Source: Corydoras sp. C115 (Eukaryota > Chordata > Actinopteri > Siluriformes > Callichthyidae). From it: a stretch of 64,000 nucleotides of DNA. Below the pieces are notes generated by a model, which saw nothing but the letters and a program-made list of their open reading frames with translations, was not told where the DNA came from and did no database searches. Positions 14,117 to 25,603 of this stretch are shown here, one piece after another. Both the position numbers and the translations under genes were made by a program. The DNA lies in NCBI GenBank assembly GCA_019802505.1, contig JAFMOC010000007.1, positions 13,340,501 through 13,404,500 of the forward strand. Direction: 5' to 3'. Every line of letters begins with the position of its first letter. Within the stretch, counting starts at the first letter, position 1.

Positions 14117-16465
14117 GAATAAGAATGTCATCTTGATAGACATTGTCTAGATTATTACTTATTCAGCATTAGGATCTATAGTATTTATGTTGTTGTGTAT
14201 ATTTCATGTTGTTTTTTTAAAGCGTGGATAAAGTGCAGCTCAAAGTTAAAAGGGGTTAAATTTATATTCAGATTACATAGCAACTTTCTTTTGAACATTT
14301 TTTTTTCATTTAGAACTGTGTCTCATTTTATTTTGGTTGTAAACTGTGCATATTTCTAAATACTTTAATATTGGCATTACATAAACCACTTTTTGGTGCA
14401 GGCACCAAATGGTAGGAGCAAGCAGGTTACACTTTTACATATTACTACTTTATCTGATATGTAAATATCAGAAAGATTTATTTAAATGTATACATAAATA
14501 CATATGTACTAGATAACATATAATATATTTGGCTTACAGGACAGTTTTTTTAATCATTAATAAGCAAATGTTACAACAAATTATTTCCTTTTAATAAAAT
14601 CATGCCCTATTAATTTTGGGTTAAATTCTTTGCAATTGTCAAAGACAAATAAACTGTGTTATATGAGTATATAAATTATAGTTTATTATTTGTTTGTCCT
14701 GTATTCCAGTATTAGCCCGGGTCCATCTTTAGGTATCCAATGAATTTATATGCCTAATTATTTTAGAACGCTTCCTATATGTGACTGGTTTAATACGTTT
14801 CAACGCAAAATCATTTAGTGGTGCTGTTTCATGTGAATGTTTTCTAGCTGCTGCAGGTCAAAATAGTATATTATATTTGATGCAGCACAGGAAATCTACA
14901 AAAAGCGTCGTCAAAAGACAAGCGATTACATTTTGAACAAAGATCTAATAAAGGCAAGGTAAATTAAGCTATAATGCAACAAATATATAGCGTTTGTATG
15001 TTCTATGAATGAATGCAGTCTGTTTTTTTCTTAGTCAAAGTGATTGCCACGTGGACGTCCTAAATCTATCAAATAAGATGAAAACATGATTTATAGATTA
15101 ACTGCAACATTAAATAAAACAGCTAACCGTGGCTTAACAGCAACAATCATGGTAGAAGTAATATTATTAGAAGTAATAGTAGCAGCAGCACAGTAGCATT
15201 AGTAGCAGTTTTTTTAACAATATAACAATCATCAAAAGATGTTTTACGACTAATACGTCTTTATGACCAGATTAAGTGCACAGTGGAAGCTGTGGGCTAG
15301 TACATAGGCTACATTACTTTCAAAATATTAGAAAAGTGCTCCACGCTAGCATCTTTTAACATTAACGGCAATCTTGATTCTACAGCACAATAAAATCATA
15401 TTGCGTGTTTATGTCTGAAACATATTGCTTAGTGCTAGGATTTATTTGGAGGATAACACATTTAGCCTATAGCTAAACTAAAAAGATTAAAAGCGCATCA
15501 TGGCGTTGGGTTTATACACGAGGCCTTTAAGCCACGGTTTAAGTTTCACTGTCAGAATCTCAAATTGATATTTATTAACATGTGCATCTAAAAATGTTCA
15601 AGCCTTCTAGAAATAAGCAGTGATACTTTCAGGTTAAAACTACGGTCTAATCCTAATCCTAAATGCATATATTAAAGTTGGGTTCTCGCACAAATATCAG
15701 AACTATTCAACGCAAGCAGACATGACGCACAAATCGTTAAGAGAGACAAGCGTGCAAAGGTCATGGTCAAATCTCAGACCGGTATGCTTTAAGAAGAGAG
15801 GTAGAAGTGAGGAGGCCATAGATTCCTGCAGGAAAGCTCTAGTGTTATTATCTGCAACCCAGCGACTGCGTACGCAATCTAATCGCGCACTACTGCTACT
15901 CATGCACGAACTGGAAGTCTTCAATCGCCCACATCAGTCTGCCATTGGGATTAGCACCTCACCCAATAAGCAAAACGCGCAAGACTAGGAGATTTATTAA
16001 GTTTTAAATGAGCAATTACTCATCGCACAACATTATAAGAAGCCTGTTTTGTATAAGCCTGTCATTTCGGAGGTAAGAACGTTTTCTCTAGCGCCGTATC
16101 AATGTATCTGTATCAATAAGCAGGTATAAATACAGATCATTGTTTAGTACCAAGCCATGGCTTGTGTGTTTGTGTACGGCACGTCGACAGAGAAACGTCA
16201 AAATGTGATACCTTAAGAAGTCGAGCCAGCCGTTCTTTAGAATAGCCGGGTCCACTTGCAAAGACAAGAAATTTTCATTCAGAACCCGGACTGGGCTTCG
16301 CGTGTTTACGTCGAGCAAAATGAGGGTCCTCTCCAAAAAGTTCTGTCTCTTTTCGGTGCCCACGTGTCGTCGCTGAGTCGTATTGGCAGATAAGGTCGGA
16401 GAGCGGATTATAAATGCCCACCACAGAGACAACACGAACAGCTGAGAAAGAAATCGGACTGGCAT
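12418..16465 (-). CDS. hpse2: Heparanase-2, 5' part (coding exons 1-3; gene continues beyond the left edge)
   Basis: Three minus-strand exons join in frame: 16212-16465, 12759-12913 and 12418-12579. Exon 1 opens with a hydrophobic signal peptide (about residues 1-27, MPVRFLSQLFVLSLWW) and reaches TLILLDV, NENFLSLQ and WLDFL. Exon 2 carries SSKRLVTLARGLSP, FGGKRTDFLQF and DYYLKNYED. Exon 3 carries DIVRSDIALDKQKGCK and LELQREKAAQM. These match vertebrate heparanase-2 rather than heparanase-1. From family knowledge, HPSE2 is secreted, binds heparan sulfate, lacks endoglucuronidase activity, and is mutated in urofacial syndrome. Intron phases (2, 1, 1) are consistent across the joins. The remaining exons, including the rest of the barrel, were not seen in 1-12417 and are presumed off-window. 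The neighbour cnnm1 is divergently transcribed, as in human. Family assignment is very sure; completeness cannot be judged here. Confidence 0.95.
12759..12913 (-). CDS. hpse2: hpse2 coding exon 2
   Basis: The acceptor is a T-rich tract plus CAG; the first base C completes the split serine of SSKRLV. The exon ends at GAG GAT G followed by a GTAAGA donor (phase 1). It encodes LARGLSPGFLWFGGKRTDF through YYLKNYED. Confidence 0.93.
12914..16211 (-). other. hpse2: hpse2 intron 1
   Basis: Intron of 3298 bp, AT-rich, bounded by GTATCA and CAG on the minus strand. It holds a long TA microsatellite (14034-14114). No other gene or recognisable transposon was seen in it. Confidence 0.8.
14034..14114. 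repeat. (TA)n microsatellite
   Basis: About 40 TA units in hpse2 intron 1. Confidence 0.95.
16212..16465 (-). CDS. hpse2: hpse2 coding exon 1
   Basis: The ATG is at 16465-16463. The exon has 84 codons plus AG and ends at a GTATCA donor (phase 2). It encodes the signal peptide and the N-terminal LILLDV and NENFLSLQ segment. The longer open frame continuing to 16088 is intron read-through, because homology stops exactly at the donor. Confidence 0.93.
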
Positions 16466-16720
16466 CTTTAAATCCGCCGTGCGCGTCGCGAACAGGACGA
16501 GTCCCCGCTAAAATGCACCCAGATTCAAATCACCTAGACTGCTGTCGTGCCCTCACTTATAGCGCCGGATTGTTTTCAATAGTCATGAAAGCTTGCATCA
16601 CATACACCCCCTGTTCTGCGCAGTTTGTTAAGCTCGGGCTGTCGTATCCGCCCCGGGGCCAGAATCCCAACCTCTTCGGTAAGATGGGCCAGAGGCAGCA
16701 CCGCCTTTCGACTGCTCTCT
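16466..16720 (-). promoter_or_regulatory. hpse2 5' flank, CpG-containing putative promoter
   Basis: Sequence just upstream of the hpse2 ATG is clearly richer in G, C and CpG (for example around 16480-16515 and 16640-16665) than the AT-rich surroundings. It is followed by a CT/CA microsatellite. This fits a CpG-type vertebrate promoter. No transcription start can be placed from sequence alone. Confidence 0.4.
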
Positions 16721-16773
16721 CTCTCTCTCTCTTTCTCTCATACACACACACACTTACACAGACACACACACAG

Positions 16774-16857
<84 letters not shown>
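16715..16857. repeat. Compound CT then CA microsatellite
   Basis: CT tract 16715-16739, then CA with interruptions to 16857. Sits about 250 bp upstream of the hpse2 start. Confidence 0.95.
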
Positions 16858-16859
16858 AC

Positions 16860-17473
16860 CGGTCCTCTTGAAAGTATGAAAACACACTATTTAACTACAG
16901 TCTAGGAAATTGTCTAGTTGTGAGAAATTCAAGTCAGTGACATTAAAGTAATGGGCAATCCTTAAGTAGAAGTTAATAGCATACTTTCAGACAGCTTAGC
17001 CTATAAGAAAATAAGCCATTGCTTCCTGCACATTGCTTGTAAGTTATTTCTATTCTTAACTTTTAAGTTCTGTATATTCTGTCGTCTGATTGGTGTTTAG
17101 TGCGTATGATTTTTCCCTAGCAAATATTAATAATAGAAACTATGAAACCTGTTAATAATGTCAAATGAATAATTGTCCCGACCTATTTGATGTGATTTGT
17201 ACTTAGCGCCCTAAAATTATTCGCGTAACACGTTCCAGATGGCGTTACACATTAGCCTGTCTCATTTAAAACGAAACTGACATCACGCCTTATAATCTAC
17301 TAAAGTTCTTGCTTAGTAGACAAATCAAATCAGACAGTAAATTCCCTATGTGACTTTCTATTTGTTTAGATAAAGCTGTTGCCCATTAAGGTAAAGTAGA
17401 AGTGGAGAGGAGCACTTCACCGACACTTAGTATTATAGTATTTCGTAAAGTAATCCTCTCCTACACCTTTCGA

Positions 17474-17530
<57 letters not shown>

Positions 17531-20119
17531 TTATGTCTAAGAATTGTGACATTTTTCAATTTTGAACACTAACAAGTGTATTATTTTTCTCTAAGATGAA
17601 TTCACGTATAAATATCTCCTATAGATCTTTGACCAGTGATGGGTTACCATCTTTTCCACAATCATTCTTAAATGGTGTTACAAGTATCACCCTAAAAGCA
17701 CCACCATATCTCGTTAAAGACATTCTTAATAGTAAAACGCTTTCTGGAACCTGAATCAAGGCCTGGAACTAGAGCCGAATTTCTCCTGAGTGGAAGCAGA
17801 TAAAAACACAGAACACAGAGCTTTAAAATAAATATATTATTATTTATTTTTCTGTTGTTTCTTCGGCAGCTAATATTGCGGGTAACAAAATGTACTGGTA
17901 AAAAGGTATCAATGGATCTACTGAAAAATGCATAGGCTAGAAAACAAGAATAATGAGGAATAGTAAACAGAATAGGGACAGAATAAGTCTTACCGGGAGG
18001 ATTAGTGAGCAAATTAGCGTAAAGGCCTACAGGGGACGTAATCAGTGTTCTTAAGCCTAATGTGTCTCGTACATTATACGAAACATGTAATGCCATTTAG
18101 CAGTCTTTTAATCATTAAGATATTTATTCAACCTGCTTGTTGAAAATGTTGTACAACTTTATAATGTTTCTTAGGCGCTCTAGCTGTGTAAAGGAAAGGC
18201 ACTCTCGAACATACGAAGTTCAGACATTTTCTACAGCAAACAGTTAGTTCTACAGCAAACTGTATTTCTACAGTTATATATAAACACGTGTGTTTAGCCT
18301 ACATATACGTGTGTGTATGCAAAAAGTAAATTGCCATATTTAAGAAATTTGAAGGTATCTGTTACCCTGTTTTGCATTTTTTAAAAAAATGTATTTATGT
18401 CAAAAGGTCAATAATGTCGTCCATCTTAAACATTATATCCAGCACACTCACAAGCAGATGAGGGGTCGCACACATTTATGTTAGTGAGATCGCCAAATGG
18501 CCAGTGATTTATCAAGAAAACATTTAATAGCTTATTAAAACAAAAAAAAACCCTGCTTATTTACGGTTTGTAGTATTATGCTACAAAATAGACTAATCCA
18601 CATAAACGTTGGTAATAACCTAAAGTCTGTGTACAATTAAACCGCATATTTAATTTATGGAAGACTATATACAATTAGCTTTGCATAACTAGATGTAATA
18701 CAATTTTTTAACAATCGAACAATCCAAATGTTCGATTAGGAGAACAGTGTATGGTGATGTTCATTATTATCGTTATCCATAATTATTTCGATATAGCACA
18801 TTTCTAACTCATATGTCTATAAGGTTCTCTGTTATAAATTATACAGCAGTATTAAATCTAGCAACGTTTTTTTTAAGATTCCTTAAGATTCTTAACTAAA
18901 CAATCATAATGATATGAAATTTATTTGCCTGATATGCCTTTTATACCTTTAAAACAGCTGGTATAAATTGTTGGATGGACTGAGGCAACACTGCCATCTT
19001 GTGGAATCGTAGTTCGTAGTAATGTTAGCCTATAAATCAGTGTTCAACAGTTTTACCCCAATAGCGCCGTACATTCCAGAATCCAATTCATTTTTTTATT
19101 TCATTTTGGTATTGCAAATAGATTTTACCCGAGCAATAAACAACAAAGAAGTTTATATAGTTTGAAGGAAGTCATTATTTTCATTTATTTTCAGGAAGTC
19201 ATTATTTTAGTTATTTATAGTCATAGTTATTTTTAATTCAGTAAATCACTAAATAGACCTCTTAGCTCTAGGAATTCGGGGACTGTTGTTATGAATAGAA
19301 CTCTGCTGGATTAGTGGATATACGTGTTTAATGTACAACAATCTGAAAAAGTCGGACTATAAATGATGGTTAATGTCAAGCAGGGCTGGACTTGATCAAA
19401 AAATCGGCGCTGGCATTTTTGGCTCAGACCGGCCTCTTATAATTAACGGAGTACAGCCGAGTAGTAATTTATGTATGTGTTCCCTGAAGGAAAATATTTT
19501 ACTATTATCCCAAACCCAACTTAAGGTTACATTTTTATATTTTTGATAATAATCATAAAAGGCTCATAGTCAGGCATAGCCAAAAATAAAGGGCTGGAAT
19601 TGGTTTCAGAAATGCTTAAAACCAAAAAAAATAATAACAGCATCATATTTTAAGAATGCCTTTAGGCTTATTAGAAACTTACAGTTAATCATTACTTTAG
19701 AAGTATATCAAATAACAAATAAAGTATGTGCTCCGTCCTTTAAAAAGTTATAACAAGCATTATGAACTAATACTAATCTATCTAAAAGCACTTCACACTG
19801 ACTCTTATTCATTGTGGAAATACCTATTGCTAATAAGATTTTTATACTTTTGTTTTTACACTTACTTCAGTGATGCTTACAATACAAAGCTTATATGTGT
19901 CATTTAGCAGTTTTAAAATCTGTTATTTCACTTGTTTGAGTGTTTTTTTAAGACATGTTTAACCATGAAATTAATCAATCAATATTGCTCTTCATTCTCA
20001 TTTAATACAGCTAATATTACCGCCCTGTTTTTTCTTAATGTTACTACCTGCATATGTAGTACTAAACTTTTCTGCTCAATCTGTCCCTCGATTTCCCTCT
20101 AAAAACCTGCATTTGGTAC
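16860..20119. other. Intergenic region hpse2-cnnm1, first part
   Basis: AT-rich intergenic sequence with one TA microsatellite (17477-17525). An open frame on the minus strand at 17692-18096 has no recognisable family. No gene supported. Confidence 0.5.
17477..17525. repeat. (AT)n microsatellite
   Basis: About 24 AT units, intergenic. Confidence 0.95.
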
Positions 20120-20362
20120 TGCCCCTCACCCTGGCCCTCTCCCTGCTCCTCTACCTGCCCCTCTCTCGGCTCCTCTACCTGCCCCTCTCTCGGCTCCTCT
20201 ACCTGCCCCTTGCACTGCTCCTCTATCTGCCCCTCTCCCAGCCCCTCTTTCTGCTCCTTTATCTTCCCATCTCCCTGCTTCTCTCTCGGCCCCTCTGACA
20301 CTCTTTTCTGCCCCTCTCCATGCTCCTCTCCCTGCTTCTCTATCTGCCCCTCTGACACTCTT
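20120..20362. repeat. Pyrimidine-rich minisatellite (about 24-bp unit)
   Basis: The plus strand is almost only C and T with a G every few bases. CTCCTCTACCTGCCCCTCTC-type units repeat about ten times, three of them nearly identical (20144-20215), and two late units share CTGACACTCTT. Open frames on both strands are a by-product of the repeat. Confidence 0.75.
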
Positions 20363-20384
20363 CCAATTGGGAGTCAGTGTTTCC

Positions 20385-20545
20385 AACTCCTCAGTAAGTA
20401 GCTTGGCTTGTCCTAAAAGTCACAAGAAGTTGCAAAATTATGTCATTACCCAATTTTGCATAATAGTTAATTTGGTTGTATTTAAAGCTGTAGAATTCCA
20501 AGAATAATGCTGTGGGAAAAAGTAAAGTGAGTAAAAAACACTGGA
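20385..20545. repeat. Unclassified diverged repeat, copy A
   Basis: Begins CTCAGTAAGTAGCTTGGCT and continues through AAAAGTCACAAGAAGTTGC, TTTTGCATAAT and AAAGTGAGTAAAAAA. The same blocks recur in order at 21622-21745. Family unknown. Confidence 0.5.
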
Positions 20546-21251
20546 AATATGTCAAAACTCCAAATAAACTCTATTTTCTAGGTATTTTCTATGTTCTAAT
20601 ATCCAGAGTATAATGGAACATTCCCAACAACTTTGGAAAGTTGAGAGTGGTGGTCATAGCAATAAAACAAAAGAACATTACTTAGAATGTCAGATCTTTT
20701 CATATGAAGCTCATGTTGAGTTAGAGAACTCTCCTGTGAATTGTCAGAAAATAATTTAAGGTTCCACAAATAATTTGAAGTAAGAGAAATGTGTGAAATG
20801 TTAGACCTTTTACCGAGATATTATGTTGGTTTAAATTTGTATAAAGTGTTGGGCAGGTTATTTGTAAAATGAGTTTAAGCAATTACTAACAAAAAATGAA
20901 GCTACACAAAAGCTACAACCCAAAGAAATATAGCAATCTTAATTACACAAATATGGCAAATGTAACTTAAATAAAAACCTCTTTACTTTGCACCAACTCA
21001 ATGGCAATGATTAGTGCAAAATGACACTTGTGTGTCAAATGTCACAAAATGTGCAAAATGTCACATTCACTGATTAAAACATTTATTGAAGAAGAGTGAT
21101 AATCTAACCTAAGAAAAAAATATATATACTGTATAATTCAGTCTGAATAACTGTAGCTCTTTGATAAAAACTCCTAAATATATCCTAATCTAATTTCACA
21201 ATGATGAAAACTACAACTCTAAGTAAATAAAAAACACTTGATTAGAGAGGA

Positions 21252-21370
21252 GGCGGCATGGTTGCTTAGTAACTAGCACGCTCGAATCCCCATCTGGGTG
21301 GAGTTTTCATGTTCTCCCCGTGTCTGCGTGGGTTTCCTCCGGGTTCTCCGGTTTCCTCCCACAGTCAAAA
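21252..21370 (+). mobile_element. Mermaid-type SINE, 5' part only
   Basis: Head GGCGGCATGGTTGCTTAGTA followed by TCTGGGTGGAG, GGGTTTCCTCCGGG and CCTCCCACAGTC. The middle of the tRNA-like part and the 3' half are missing. Confidence 0.8.
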
Positions 21371-21621
21371 ATATAACTTTATTATAGCCTTCTGCAGTAG
21401 GGAAATGAATAAATCACCTGAATTTGGGTTCTTATATTGGTGTTAAATGTAGACAACAGTTTTTTTCTTTTGGCTTGCAAGCACACCTTTAAACATATAC
21501 TTTTTTCTCTGATGATTCAACAAGTGTTATATATTTTTCCAGCTTAAGGCCATGGTGTGACATCAGTGGACTGTTCTTTTTGCTCTTCTCCATCCTTGTG
21601 CTGTTTGTGCGTGTGCCCAAG

Positions 21622-21745
21622 TCCTCAGTAAGGAAAGTAGCCATTGGCTGTCCCAAAAGTCACTAGAAGTTGCTAAATGACGTCATTGTCTACTTTGCAT
21701 AATTATCCATTTGCATTGTGGAACAGAAAAAAGTGAGTAAAAAAA
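21622..21745. repeat. Unclassified diverged repeat, copy B
   Basis: Shares with 20385-20545 the ordered blocks CCTCAGTAAG, TTGGCTGTCC, AAAAGTCACTAGAAGTTGC, TTTGCATAAT and AAAAGTGAGTAAAAAA. It is shortened by about 60 bp in the middle. Family unknown. Confidence 0.5.
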
Positions 21746-22486
21746 ACTTAAATAAATTATTAGTTATTTTAAATTATAATGTAGCTAGATTTTAAAAAAT
21801 GTAAAAAAAAAAAAAAAAAAAAAGTAGCTTTTTACATAGGGGAACATGGATGAGGTAAGTGACTGACACTGTGTAAGATAAATGCATTTATATATTTGCA
21901 TATATGCATTATGTGTATATGTGTGTGCTTCACTGCATGGATGGGTAAATGTGGAGGATAAATTCTTCTGTGTGGAATAAAGCAGTAGGCAAAATAGATC
22001 ACTTTATTTTTACTTAATCTTTTTTTAACTTATATTAATTTATTTATTTATTATGTGAATTTTTCACAATAGATGATCTACATGTTTTTAAAATGCAGCA
22101 TAATGGTCATAATTTAACCAGTGGAATTAAAAAATATCTTTTGTTGTCTTGTATGTCTAAGAATATGTGGTGGTTTATTTCAGCAACTAATCAAATATTT
22201 GCTAAAATTAGTTGTAAGTTAAGTTGTGAAACAAAATGCTTTTTTCCAATAATACCCAACATAATGTTTTTTTTTTTTTATTCAAACAACTAATACCGAC
22301 CTAATTTTAAGTACAGTTTTAATTTTTTTGTTTCTCAAAAGTCTTACAAACCTACAAACAAGGTTTTATTTAGTTCTTCATTGACCTCGCCTCCACACCG
22401 TTTTTTATTTATCATCTTTTCAAATTCCACTAAATATTATTATTTAATAAAAATTATTTAATTGTTAGCATTAAAATCATAAAACT

Positions 22487-22860
22487 ATGGGCTTTTATTA
22501 CAGGCAGTCAATCCATTACATACTGGTGCTAGAGGGATTAATGAATACATACATACCTACAAAAAAGGAGGTAAACTTCAGCGGGGTGGGGGCAGCAATG
22601 GTAGCAGAGATGAGCAAGAAGGGTATACAGGAAGCAGCAATAAAGGCATTAGCCACAATGAGCATGCCGGGGGCACGGGAATTGGTAATGAAGAGACGGG
22701 CTACAGGAGGCTGCAGTGAGTATACTGGGGTCACAAGTGACTGTAATGAGCACATTAATTACTCTGAAAACAGCGACTAGTATGCTTGGACCACTGCAGG
22801 AAGCAATAAGTGCAGAAGGAAGTGTAGAGGGAAAGAGGGAAGGTTCTGAAGGCCATGTTG
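22487..22860. other. Purine-rich, GC-raised unassigned segment
   Basis: Sequence around 22570-22790 is rich in G and A and is made of loosely repeated GCAGCAATGG, GAGCAAGAAGG and AATGAGCA words, unlike its AT-rich flanks. A 97-codon frame crosses it (22487-22780) without a recognisable domain. It may be an unclassified repeat. Confidence 0.3.
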
Positions 22861-22975
22861 TAAATTAGATGAAGGGTGCTAAAGGCTGGAGGTGAAAGGC
22901 CTTTTGGGGTGTTAAATCACGGTGAGGCAACCCTTGGACTACATGCTTGCTTGCATATGCCTTCCCGCCCTCCAA

Positions 22976-23105
22976 TAGTTTTCCTGACAACATGCGGCTG
23001 CAGAAAAGAACGCTACAACACAAAACAAAAAAGGCCAAGGCACCCCCTACAGTACAGAATGTGCATGGGGTCTTATCTGCAACGCTGAATAAGGCTCTGC
23101 AGAAC
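22976..23105. repeat. Unclassified CTGCAG-rich repeat, copy A
   Basis: Shares CAACATGC.G.TGCAGAAAA, AGGCACCCCCTACAGTACA, GGTCT.ATCTGCA and CTGAAT in the same order with 23822-24010. It contains CTGCAG words at both ends. Confidence 0.5.
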
Positions 23106-23257
23106 TTTAACAGGAAGTTACTTATTTACCTAAAATGCTTTCACTTAATGAGAAACTGCAAAACTGTAATTGAGAAACAGTTGATATCCAAGTAACAAAA
23201 GTAACTTACAAGTGAATTACGAGTGGGTCAAATAATTTTCTGTTTCCTTTTTTTTCA

Positions 23258-23578
23258 GTCATTCATTGATTCAGTAATTCATTCATTCATCTTTCAATTA
23301 ATCCTCTACAAGTGTTACAGGGGGGTTCCCAATGCTCTTTCAGGGGGAGAACATTTTTGGCGCTGGGCAGATACTTCCAAGACAGGGTGCCAATTTTTCA
23401 CTGGGCACACTCACTCACACAGACATACACACACAAACCCACATAATATGTGGAAATTTAGAGCATGTAATTGACCTTCAAATCCATGTTTTTGGACTGT
23501 GGGAGGAAACCAGAAGACCAAGAGGAAACCCACACGGACACGAGGAGAACATGGAAACTCCACCCACATTGCTACTAA
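23258..23578 (-). mobile_element. Mermaid-type SINE, degenerate
   Basis: Minus-oriented copy with an ATTCATTCATTCAT tail end, GGCGCTGGGCAGATAC, CCATGTTTTTGGACTGTGGG and GAACATGGAAACTCCACCC. It lies between the two CTGCAG-rich repeat copies. Confidence 0.8.
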
Positions 23579-23821
23579 ATCATTTGTCAATAGTCTGATC
23601 CAGTCATTAGTCTGTGACCTGGTTATCATGTGCACATTCTAAAGTGATAGAAGTGTGATAGATAGACAGCAAATACATTTGTTTTTCAGAGCTAATAACG
23701 TAATTCCTCAAATATTTTGACATTAATTAATAAACTGGGATTATATTTGTGGTTCATAGTCCTTTTAATAATGGGTTCAGTAATTCTGCCAATATAATGA
23801 ATTGGTTCGGACAGGTCTTCT

Positions 23822-24010
23822 TAGCAACATGCAGGTGCAGAAAATAAATTTACAATGCAGAAAAGACCAGGGGCACCCCCTACAGTACAAATTGGTGCAG
23901 AGGTCTCATCTGCAGAACTGAATGATGCACACACCTTCTGCAGAACTGGTTGGTGCAGAGTTGGCCTCTGCAGAAATTGGTGGTGCAGAGGTGCCCCCTG
24001 CCTGCTGTTC
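23822..24010. repeat. Unclassified CTGCAG-rich repeat, copy B
   Basis: Longer copy of the repeat at 22976-23105. It carries additional internal CTGCAGAACTG and TTGGTGCAGAG units and ends at a second CAGAGGTGCCCCCTGCC block. Family unknown. Confidence 0.5.
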
Positions 24011-24044
24011 ATGCAAATGCCTTTGTCAAACGGTGGGCTAAGGA

Positions 24045-24049
<5 letters not shown>

Positions 24050-24130
<81 letters not shown>

Positions 24131-24148
24131 GTGTGTGTGTGTGTGTGT
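24050..24148. repeat. Compound (TA)n-(TG)n microsatellite
   Basis: TA to about 24127, then TG to 24148. Confidence 0.95.
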
Positions 24149-24544
24149 CAAACATATATTAAAAAAATTATTTAAAATGTTTAATATTGTGGTCAAATCA
24201 AAATAAACAGTCAGAGGAGCACGAAATAATAAAAAAGCAAAGCTAAGAGTGGGTGAAATAACAAATAAAATACATGATACCTAACCCCAAACTGTAATGC
24301 TTAGTAAATGCATAAGTGAATATTATAATCAAAGTCAAAAGGAAAACCCATGAACTAGATGCCAAATAGGGCTAGCAAACAAAACTAGAAGCACAGAGGA
24401 ACACACACCAAAAAAATAGAACTAGGTATTGGGGTTTTACATACTGTCATGATTGGATACAGACTCAACTTGTATTGCTTTTTCATTTGTAAATAACTTC
24501 TAGAATCTGCAAAATCACTAAATAAAATGTAACCAAAACAAGCA

Positions 24545-24870
24545 AACACATGTTACTCCACTACTCATCTCTCTCCACTGGCTGTCTACATTCAAAACAA
24601 GGTACTGACCCTTGCCTAAAATCTCTGTATTTGCTCCCTCTTACCCATACTCTTTTTAAGAGATACACCCTGGCTTGGTCACTATGCTTAGTGACAACGT
24701 TTGCCTGGTCCTTTAACCTCACTGTGGTGCCAGTTCTCAATCCATACCCTTCACCACTGCTCAATAGTAGAATGATTTTCCTAACATTCTCTGTAATGCG
24801 GAGATATTCCTTAATTTCAAGAAACAACTCAAGACATGTCTTTTCAAGAAGTACTTGCTAAAACAAAAAT
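24545..24870 (+). mobile_element. LINE remnant (CR1/L2-like), degenerate reverse-transcriptase C-terminus
   Basis: The plus strand carries a decayed CACTGGCTG..ATTCAAAACAAGGTACTGACCCTTGCCTA segment, then GAATGATTTTCCTAACATTC and a frame reading AEIFLNFKKQLKTCLFKKYL, the typical FKKxLKTxLF end of these elements. Stops and frameshifts throughout. Confidence 0.65.
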
Positions 24871-24987
24871 CACAACAAGGTGGACAAAACTAACCATTGG
24901 AGCTAGATTAGCAAATGATGTTAATTTGAAATGTGAAAAGTGAATATAAAAACACACTCAACCAATGAATATGGGTGATGCTTTGTA

Positions 24988-25346
24988 CGTCCTGGTTCAT
25001 ATTCCGTTCTGGGTGGAGTTTCCATGTGTTCCCCGTGTCCGTTGTGGGTTTTCTTTGTGTTCTCTAGTTTCCCTAAAGTCCAAAAACTTGGCTTCAAGGT
25101 GAATTTGCTGCTCTAAATTGCTCCTAAATATCTAAATAGTGTGTTTGTGTGTGTGTGTGTCTGTGTGTGTCTGTGTGTGTCTGTGTGTGTGTCTGTGTGA
25201 GTGAGTGTAATTTACTCTAGCAATTGATTATCACCCGGTCCTGGGTGTATCTGCCCAGTGCCTGAAATGTTCTCATAAAAGGGCATAGGGATCCCCCTGC
25301 AACCATATGAAAATATGCAAGCAGATGAAAATGAGATTAGATGAGA
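24988..25346 (+). mobile_element. Mermaid-type SINE, degenerate
   Basis: CTGGGTGGAGTTTCCATG, a GT-rich middle expanded at 25138-25200, CCCGGTCCTGGGTGTATCTG and a decayed GATTAGATGAG tail. Confidence 0.75.
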
Positions 25347-25603
25347 GTGAACATATAATAATCAAATGATGAGAGTGAACATATAATAATCAAACACATA
25401 CAAAATGACATCAGGCAACTGACACACTGTGTACTGAACACAATGAATTAAAACATATAGCCAGAAAGCAATTAGATTAGAGCTCAAAAGGGAGAAAGCA
25501 TGATTATGCATATCTGCATAACAATCTGACAATACTAAATATTAAATTGTTGTTTTATGAAAGATTTTTTGTTTTTTAGTTTATGTATTCAATTAAGATG
25601 AAT

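Noticed and set aside
15703..15988. Overlapping plus and minus frames near the hpse2 first exon
   Set aside because: Inside hpse2 intron 1; no family recognised and mutually overlapping.
16414..16905. 163-codon frame opposite hpse2 exon 1
   Set aside because: Shadow of the hpse2 exon and promoter, ending in CA-repeat-encoded His-Thr.
19380..19450. GGGCTGGACTTGATCAAAAA, resembling a transposon end
   Set aside because: Only one end seen and no matching inverted copy nearby.
20038..20401. Leu/Pro-rich and Glu/Gly-rich frames
   Set aside because: By-products of the 24-bp minisatellite; open in several frames on both strands.
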